From Firmicutes bacterium UBA5227 (GTDB taxonomy: Bacteria > Bacillota > Clostridia > Tissierellales > Sedimentibacteraceae): a DNA stretch of 11,206 nucleotides. The stretch lies in the NCBI GenBank assembly GCA_002409285.1, contig DHUT01000100.1:43149-54354 (forward strand). The letters are read 5' to 3'. Shown here one piece after another: positions 6,600-11,206 of the stretch (position 1 is the first letter of the stretch; every line of letters begins with the position of its first letter). The notes under the pieces were generated by a model. The model was not told the origin of the DNA. It searched no databases and saw nothing but the letters and a program-made list of their open reading frames with translations. The position numbers and the translations under genes were made by a program.

Positions 6600-7292
6600 A
6601 TGGACATAGAGCTTTACTATAAAGAACAGGGAACAGGAAAAACAATGATTCTTTTACATGGGAATGGTGAAAATGGTGATTATTTTGAGCACCAGATGGA
6701 TTATTTTGTGAAAAAGTACCATGTGGTTTCTATTGATACCAGGGGTCATGGAAAGTCAAAGCGTGGGGTCATGCCTTTTACCATTGAACAGTTTGTAGAG
6801 GATCTGCATGACTTTATGGATTTACACCACATAAAAAAGGCAATAATTTTGGGATTTTCAGATGGGGGAAATATCGCATTAAAGTTTGCAATAAAATATG
6901 GTGAAAGGGTGGAGGCTCTTATAATTAACGGAGCTAATCTTGAGCCTGAGGGTGTAAAAAGACATGTTCAGATACCAATAGAACTGGAATATCATCTTGC
7001 AGGGATTTTTGCATGGAAATCACCAAAAGCTAAAAAAAACAGAGAGCTTTTTGGGCTTATGGTGAATGACCCGTTTATTAAGCCGGAAGATTTGCGGAGT
7101 ATTACTGTTCCGACGCTGGTAATAGCTGGAACGAGGGACATGATAAAGGAAAAACACACAAGGCTTATTGCAGGCAGCATACCAGGTGCGGAGCTGGCCA
7201 TAATTCCGGGTACACATTTTATTGCAAACAAAAACCCCTATGAATTTAATTCGGCAGTAGACAAATTTCTTTACCGTCTGGAAAAGCTGTAA
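6600..7292 (+). CDS. Alpha/beta hydrolase fold enzyme
   Basis: A 230-residue cytoplasmic serine hydrolase of the alpha/beta fold. Visible features are the oxyanion-hole segment LLHGNGENG (18-26), the strand and turn VVSIDTRGHGKS (42-53), the nucleophile elbow GFSDGG with Ser87, and the acid Asp180 in VIAGTRD. The catalytic His206 is in PGTHFIANKNP. All triad residues are present and the length is normal for the compact subfamily with a small lid (about 120-165). Substrate specificity cannot be read from the sequence; esterase, lactonase or C-C hydrolase are all possible. The start is supported by AGGA at 6589-6592. It is the first clearly intact gene after the decayed segment and lies 74 bases before the metallopeptidase gene in the same direction. 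Confidence 0.9.
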   Translation: MDIELYYKEQGTGKTMILLHGNGENGDYFEHQMDYFVKKYHVVSIDTRGHGKSKRGVMPFTIEQFVEDLHDFMDLHHIKKAIILGFSDGGNIALKFAIKYGERVEALIINGANLEPEGVKRHVQIPIELEYHLAGIFAWKSPKAKKNRELFGLMVNDPFIKPEDLRSITVPTLVIAGTRDMIKEKHTRLIAGSIPGAELAIIPGTHFIANKNPYEFNSAVDKFLYRLEKL

Positions 7293-7366
7293 GTGCTAAA
7301 TTATTGAAATAAGCAAATAAACAATTAAACAATGTGTAATTTTAAAACGACATACAGGCAGGTAGA

Positions 7367-8149
7367 ATGATGCTGGATAATAGTACTGAAGAGTTAACAG
7401 AAAAGAATCACTTAAATATACATAATGCGGAAATAAGGCATGTTTCCTGTAACCGGAGAATATTAGAATACCGTCTTACAAGAAAAAATGTTAAGAATGT
7501 CAACTTAAGAATTAACATTGATGGCAGCATTCTTGTATCGGCAAATTATACCGTTCCTGTGGAGTTTATTGATAATTTTGTAAAACAGAAGCAGGAATTT
7601 ATTATTCGCACATTAGGCGAGTATGAAAAAAGACGTAAGCATCTGAAAATTAATTCAAGGAATTACATCAGCGGTGAAATCTATGAGATTCTTGGCAGGA
7701 GTTTACAGCTTAAGGTAACAGAAGCAGGTAAGGAGGAAGTGTTATCAGATGAAAACTTTATTTTCTTAAATGTACTGGATGAAGATGATTTCTCAAGAAA
7801 AGAAAAGCTCATGAAAAAGTGGTTTAAAAAATGTCAGATTAATGTATTTACGAAAATATGTGATGAAACTTACAGGAAATTCAAAATATACGATGTACCA
7901 TATCCTGTGCTTAAAATAAGGGATATGACATCAATGTGGGGTTCATGCAGACCTAAAAAGGGAATTATTACGCTGAACAGCAGGTTGATAGAAGTACCGG
8001 AAAAATGTATTGAATATGTTGTACTGCATGAATTTGCACATTTCATACATCCAAATCATTCTAAAGATTTTTACAATTTTATTTCTACGCTACAGCCGGA
8101 TTGGAAGGAACGTAAGATTGAATTGGATAATAGGATGTGGATAGATTGA
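7367..8149 (+). CDS. YgjP/DUF45-type (SprT-like) zinc metallopeptidase
   Basis: A 260-residue predicted zinc-dependent metalloprotease of the YgjP/DUF45 family, whose physiological substrate is generally unknown. The catalytic segment is near the C-terminus: MTSMWGSCRPKKGIITLNSR (187-206), then VVLHEFAHFIHPNHSKDF. This provides HExxH (His221, Glu222, His225) and a third likely ligand at His231 in PNHS. The N-terminal half has the family opening IEYRLTRKN-like segment (RILEYRLTRKN, 31-41) with NVNLRINIDGSILVSA. No signal peptide or membrane segment is present, so it is cytoplasmic. Two ATGs are adjacent (7367 and 7370); the weak AGG at 7360-7362 spaces better with the second, so the start could be one codon later. 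The GNAT gene follows 34 bases downstream and is probably co-transcribed. Confidence 0.9.
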   Translation: MMLDNSTEELTEKNHLNIHNAEIRHVSCNRRILEYRLTRKNVKNVNLRINIDGSILVSANYTVPVEFIDNFVKQKQEFIIRTLGEYEKRRKHLKINSRNYISGEIYEILGRSLQLKVTEAGKEEVLSDENFIFLNVLDEDDFSRKEKLMKKWFKKCQINVFTKICDETYRKFKIYDVPYPVLKIRDMTSMWGSCRPKKGIITLNSRLIEVPEKCIEYVVLHEFAHFIHPNHSKDFYNFISTLQPDWKERKIELDNRMWID

Positions 8150-8183
8150 AAAAGTGAAAAAATTTCTTGTACAGGAGGATAAA

Positions 8184-8705
8184 ATGGGAACAATTTATGT
8201 CAGAAAAGCAACTGAAAACGATTTAGACAGTATAATGACTATCATTTACAATGCAAAACAATTGCTGAAAGCAGATGGAAGCAGGCAGTGGCAAAACGGT
8301 AATCCTGATGAAAAGACTATTATTGACGATATCAGGCAGGGCTATGGATATCTTCTAATTGTTGACGAACAGATTGCAGGAACTTCCGCATTGATGACTG
8401 TCCCAGACCCAAATTATGAAATGATTGACGGCTCATGGAGAAATAACGAAGCAACATATGCGACTATTCACCGCTTTGCAGTTTCAGACAAGTTCAGAGG
8501 GATGCACCTGACAGGTTATTTTCTTTCAAACCTGCTTAGCTTGGCATATAGTCAGGGCTTTAGAGATTTTAGAGTGGATACTCATGAAATGAATATACGT
8601 ATGCAGGGGCTTATTCAAAAATTTGGGTTTAGTTACAGAGGCCAGATTTTCGTTGAGCCTACTCCTGAAGGAGAGAGAAAAGCTTATGAGCTTCACTTGG
8701 ATTAA
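8184..8705 (+). CDS. GNAT family N-acetyltransferase
   Basis: Predicted acetyl-CoA-dependent N-acyltransferase, substrate unknown. The 173 residues cover one GNAT domain: IYVRKATENDLDSIMTII opens strand 1 and helix 1, a YGYLLIVDEQIAGTSAL segment follows, then the CoA-binding region AVSDKFRGMHLTGYFLSNLL, where RGMHLTG stands for the usual R/Q-x-x-G-x-G/A. The end of the domain is FGFSYRGQIFVEPTPEGERK. The start chosen is the ATG at 8184 because a perfect AGGAGG lies at 8173-8178. A GTG at 8154 would add ten residues (KKFLVQEDK) but has no comparable site, and the AGGAGG would then be internal. It lies close behind the metallopeptidase, likely one operon, and converges on the peroxiredoxin-like gene. 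Confidence 0.9.
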   Translation: MGTIYVRKATENDLDSIMTIIYNAKQLLKADGSRQWQNGNPDEKTIIDDIRQGYGYLLIVDEQIAGTSALMTVPDPNYEMIDGSWRNNEATYATIHRFAVSDKFRGMHLTGYFLSNLLSLAYSQGFRDFRVDTHEMNIRMQGLIQKFGFSYRGQIFVEPTPEGERKAYELHLD

Positions 8706-8741
8706 TAATATTAAAGGCTGAAAAATAATAAGCAGCATGAA

Positions 8742-8777
8742 CAGGTGGAATGAAAAGCATCGGATTCATACCACCTG
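8742..8777. terminator. Stem-loop between convergent genes, possible bidirectional terminator
   Basis: A 13-bp inverted repeat with one mismatch (8742-8754 with 8765-8777, CAGGTGG arms) surrounds a ten-base loop. It lies between the ends of the acetyltransferase (plus) and the peroxiredoxin-like gene (minus). The plus-strand tail ATATTTAAAA is only weakly T-rich and the minus-strand T-run is about twenty bases away, so termination strength is uncertain. Confidence 0.5.
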
Positions 8778-8781
8778 ATAT

Positions 8782-9543
8782 TTAAAAGCAAACATCATAG
8801 GTTAAGCTTTCGGCAGGCTCTTCGTTTTGCGGAGAAACATCAGGATTGCTGTCCGGTAGGTCGGTATAGCACACGTACCATAACGGGCATTGCAGTCCAT
8901 GATTATCTGCTGTATTTAATCTGTTGATAATCTCATCGTATGTAGTTGGCGGCGGAACTAAAACAGGACCTCCCGGCTGCCAATCAGCAGGAGTTTCAAG
9001 GTTGTACTGCTCGGTAATCTGAAGTGAATCCAATATTCTTGTTAACTCCTGAAAGTTTCTTCCGCAGGATGAAGGCAATGTTAGGATTGACCTTATTCTT
9101 CCATATGGATTTATTATAAATGCATCTCTTACAGTTTCCCCATATAGCCTGTCGGGATTAAGCATGCCATATTGTTCCGATATACTTAAGTCTGAGTCCG
9201 CAATAACCGGAAAGGGAACAGTTATCCCAGTTTTCTGATAAATATCAAATACCCAAGCTAAGTTAGAATAAATGTTATCTGTAGTAAGAGCAACCATTAC
9301 CGCATTTCTTTCCAGGAGCTGCGGATAAAATTGAGCAGCTTTTATTAGTTCTGTAGTTCCTACAGGTTTAAATGCCATTGGTTCGCTCGCAAGCAATACC
9401 CATTTTCCCCTGTAATCAGACAATCTGACATATCCCTGAGTGGACATTGCTATAAAATCTGGGGCTAATCTTCCAAGCGTAATACATTCCGAACCTCTTT
9501 CACGTTGATTTAAATTATTGTTTATGCTATTATATGAAACCAT
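8782..9543 (-). CDS. Peroxiredoxin-6-like protein lacking the peroxidatic cysteine
   Basis: A 253-residue thioredoxin-fold protein of the 1-Cys (Prx6/AhpC-TSA) type. The fold is clear: LAPDFIAMSTQGYVRLSDYR (26-45), DNIYSNLAWVFDI (89-101), the Arg139-containing GETVRDAFIINPYGRIRS, GRNFQELTRILDSLQ (161-175), and the Prx6 landmark TPADWQPGGPVLVPPP (184-199). The active-site loop, normally P-x-x-x-T-x-x-C, reads PMAFKPVGTTEL: Pro55 is kept, Thr is Lys59 and the catalytic Cys is Gly62 (codon GGA, at least two base changes from Cys). Five other cysteines remain (20, 160, 219, 225, 252), with CPLWYVC in a C-terminal extension. Ordinary peroxidase chemistry is therefore unlikely; a redox-sensing, chaperone or shifted-cysteine role is inferred. 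The start is supported by AAGGAG at 9549-9554 (minus strand). It has its own divergent promoter. Confidence 0.9.
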   Translation of the reverse strand: MVSYNSINNNLNQRERGSECITLGRLAPDFIAMSTQGYVRLSDYRGKWVLLASEPMAFKPVGTTELIKAAQFYPQLLERNAVMVALTTDNIYSNLAWVFDIYQKTGITVPFPVIADSDLSISEQYGMLNPDRLYGETVRDAFIINPYGRIRSILTLPSSCGRNFQELTRILDSLQITEQYNLETPADWQPGGPVLVPPPTTYDEIINRLNTADNHGLQCPLWYVCYTDLPDSNPDVSPQNEEPAESLTYDVCF

Positions 9544-9568
9544 ATATGCTCCTTAAAGGTTTATTAAT

Positions 9569-9597
9569 ATTTTATGTGTGTAATTTCTAAATGTTAA
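9569..9597 (-). promoter_or_regulatory. Promoter of the peroxiredoxin-like gene
   Basis: On the minus strand TTAACA (9592-9597) and TAAAAT (9569-9574) are each 5 of 6 matches to the sigma-A hexamers and are separated by exactly 17 bases. This would give a short leader before the ATG at 9543. Confidence 0.6.
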
Positions 9598-9618
9598 CTT
9601 TTAACCATTTAAATATAA

Positions 9619-9638
9619 TTGTCAAAATATATAGACAA
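9619..9638. promoter_or_regulatory. Possible operator palindrome TTGTC-N10-GACAA
   Basis: An inverted repeat (9619-9623 with 9634-9638) spaced by ten A/T bases overlaps the -35 hexamer of the aminotransferase promoter, in the divergent intergenic region. The half-site spacing fits a dimeric regulator on one DNA face. In AT-rich DNA five-base arms can occur by chance. Confidence 0.25.
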
Positions 9639-9660
9639 AAACACAAAAGTTCGTTATAAT
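9632..9660 (+). promoter_or_regulatory. Sigma-A promoter of the aminotransferase gene
   Basis: TAGACA (9632-9637, 5 of 6) and a perfect TATAAT (9655-9660) are separated by the optimal 17 bases, leaving a leader of about 70 bases. Two further overlapping TATAAT sequences at 9706-9716 lack a good -35 and sit almost on the ribosome binding site. Confidence 0.7.
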
Positions 9661-9735
9661 CATATTCGAGAGATATATGAAATAATCATACAACCAATGA
9701 TATGATATAATATAATTTTAGGAGGATTTTTATAA

Positions 9736-11052
9736 ATGAGTAGACCAGTTTTATCAGCACATTTTGAATCAAGAATGCCTTCAGATGTCAGGCTTGCACA
9801 GATGAAATATGCAGAACGCAAGGTTAAGCCTGAAGCAGTAATTAACGTAGGAATAGGAAATGTTTCTCTTCCCACAAATCCTGCCATGATGAAAAGGATG
9901 TTTAATCTGGATGCACCCGATAGCCCGTTTTCAAAGGGAGTAATAAGATATACCGCTACCGGTGGTTTTGATGAAACTCAAGAAGCTTTCAAAAATATTC
10001 TAAAATGCGAAGGGTTTGATACAAGCAAGTTGTCAGTGACGGTAACCGACGGCGGCTCAACAAGTATGGAATTGCTGTTACTGGGAGTTTGCGGTCCTGC
10101 AGGAACAGACGAAAAACCATTGATGATGATAGACCCTGCATATACAAATTATATTTCTTTTGCAGAAAGAACAGGACGAAAGACAGTAACAATTAAACGT
10201 AACTTAAATGAAGACGGAAAATTTGGTCTTCCGGAAATTGATAAAATTGAGGAAATGATAAAGGCTACCAACCCCGGAGCACTTCTAATTATACCTTATG
10301 ACAATCCTACCGGACAACTTTATGATAAAAAAACATTAAATGCACTTGCAGAACTTTGTGTAAAATACAACATGTGGATGGTCAGTGACGAAGCTTACCG
10401 TGAATTATATTATGTAGATGGTGCCGAGTTGGTAAGCATTTGGGGAATAACAGACAAGGAAGTTCCCGGAATTGAAGGCAGGAGAATAAGCATAGAAACT
10501 GCATCAAAAGTGTGGAATGCATGTGGACTGAGAATAGGTGCATTAGTTACTGATAATGATGAGTTCAGCAATCGCTGTGCTGCAGAATATACTGCAAATC
10601 TTTGTGCAAATGCTATAGGACAATATATATTCGGAGCTTTAGCTCATGAAAGCAAGGAACAAATTGCTGATTGGTGCAAAGGCCTTCGCGATTACTACAA
10701 AGACTTGATCTTTAAAGTAAGCAAAAACCTGAAGGATTTAGAACCTGGGTTGGTTGTTTCAAGTCCCGATGCATCAATATACACTGTTATAGATGTTAGA
10801 AATGTTGTAAAACCTGGATTTGATTCAATTGATTTCGTATTGTATTGTGCGGGAGAAGGTTCTGTTGATTTGAATGGAGTTCAAACAACATTATTGGTTG
10901 CTCCTATGAAAGGTTTCTATGATATTGCAAAGGGAGAACAAAACCCAGGAAGCACTCAGTTCCGTATTTCATACGTTGAAACACCTGAAAATATGCTCAA
11001 GGTTCCCGAATTGTTTGTTAAGCTGTTAAAGCAATATGAAGCAGGCAGATAA
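9736..11052 (+). CDS. Class I/II PLP-dependent aminotransferase
   Basis: A 438-residue fold-type I aminotransferase, probably acting on an amino acid such as aspartate or an aromatic; the exact substrate cannot be fixed. Motifs in order: the VINVGIGNVSLPTNP loop (35-49), SKGVIRYTATGGFDETQEAF for the N-terminal substrate region, GGSTSMELL (106-114) in the cofactor phosphate-binding area, and DNPTG (189-193, Asn190 near the PLP ring). SDEAY (217-221; Asp218 to the pyridine nitrogen, Tyr221 to the 3'-oxygen) follows. The Schiff-base lysine is Lys258 in ETASKVWNACGLRIG with Arg266, and Arg410 in FRISYVE is the probable carboxylate-binding arginine. All catalytic residues are present. The start is supported by AGGAGG at 9720-9725. 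It is apparently monocistronic: its own promoter and an immediate terminator. Confidence 0.9.
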   Translation: MSRPVLSAHFESRMPSDVRLAQMKYAERKVKPEAVINVGIGNVSLPTNPAMMKRMFNLDAPDSPFSKGVIRYTATGGFDETQEAFKNILKCEGFDTSKLSVTVTDGGSTSMELLLLGVCGPAGTDEKPLMMIDPAYTNYISFAERTGRKTVTIKRNLNEDGKFGLPEIDKIEEMIKATNPGALLIIPYDNPTGQLYDKKTLNALAELCVKYNMWMVSDEAYRELYYVDGAELVSIWGITDKEVPGIEGRRISIETASKVWNACGLRIGALVTDNDEFSNRCAAEYTANLCANAIGQYIFGALAHESKEQIADWCKGLRDYYKDLIFKVSKNLKDLEPGLVVSSPDASIYTVIDVRNVVKPGFDSIDFVLYCAGEGSVDLNGVQTTLLVAPMKGFYDIAKGEQNPGSTQFRISYVETPENMLKVPELFVKLLKQYEAGR

Positions 11053-11084
11053 TCCTGAATAAATAATTTAATTTTAATAAAAAT

Positions 11085-11111
11085 AAAGGGACGTCAAGGC
11101 GTCCTTTTATT
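11085..11111. terminator. Bidirectional rho-independent terminator
   Basis: A nine-base-pair stem (AAAGGGACG at 11085-11093 with CGTCCTTTT at 11100-11108, one G-T wobble) closes a TCAAGG loop. The plus-strand tail is TTTTATT; on the minus strand the hairpin is followed by CCCTTTATTTTTATT. It separates the aminotransferase from the convergent gene at the window end. Confidence 0.85.
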
Positions 11112-11126
11112 GTGTCTGCTTAAGTG

Positions 11127-11206
11127 TTATTCATCTATGGCGGTAGCTTTTTCGGATGTAATTTTATATGGATCTGCTATCGCATCTTTAACTGACTTCT
11201 TTGCAA
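11127..11206 (-). CDS. C-terminal end of an unidentified minus-strand gene
   Basis: The last 25 codons of a gene whose start lies beyond the window. The stop is complementary to 11127-11129 and the visible residues read AKKSVKDAIADPYKITSEKA then TAIDE. The stretch is charged and probably helical and ends just before the bidirectional terminator, which supports it as a real convergent gene. Too short to assign a family. Confidence 0.5.
   Translation of the reverse strand, partial: AKKSVKDAIADPYKITSEKATAIDE

Noticed and set aside
1..11206. CRISPR arrays, tRNA, rRNA and intact insertion sequences
   Set aside because: I read through the intergenic stretches and saw no regularly spaced repeats, no tRNA-like cloverleaf or CCA end, no rRNA segments and no transposase.

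Overview
The window is low-GC, AT-rich DNA with strong AGGAGG-type ribosome binding sites, tightly spaced genes and clear rho-independent terminators. Protein flavour points to a Gram-positive Clostridia (Firmicutes) chromosome; the species cannot be named from this sequence alone. Two parts differ in character: conserved chromosomal genes at both ends, and an accessory, partly decayed segment in the middle (about 2720-6500).

Left flank (1-2719): the 3' part of homoserine dehydrogenase (threonine/methionine branch of the aspartate pathway), then a complete GMP synthase gene (guaA) with its own candidate promoter and a strong terminator at 2681-2719.

Middle (2720-6500): a small minus-strand ORF of unknown function, a remnant of a MobV/Pre-type relaxase coiled coil, an XRE-type regulator translationally coupled to a 748-residue three-part protein (GrpB-like nucleotidyltransferase fold, aminoglycoside-phosphotransferase-like kinase, protein-kinase-like domain), and then a run of broken genes. 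The first overlaps the fusion gene by ATGA and is a P-loop NTPase that appears to have lost one base in its Walker A lysine codon. It is joined to a frameshifted piece of a Dam/D12-class adenine methyltransferase, which is joined to the C-terminal part of a second DNA methyltransferase. The relaxase debris, the methyltransferase debris and the position just after the 3' end of guaA (a known island integration site) together suggest an eroded mobile island. I see no integrase and no obvious second attachment repeat.

Right flank (6600-11206): an alpha/beta hydrolase, a YgjP/DUF45-type zinc metallopeptidase and a GNAT acetyltransferase run in the plus direction. A convergent minus-strand peroxiredoxin-6-like protein follows that lacks the peroxidatic cysteine. 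A divergent promoter region then leads to a class I/II PLP aminotransferase, a bidirectional terminator and the tail of an unknown minus-strand gene.

The best candidate for an undescribed system is the XRE regulator plus GrpB-APH-kinase fusion (3184-5636), probably once followed by the P-loop NTPase as a third gene. The cysteine-less peroxiredoxin is the second most interesting item.
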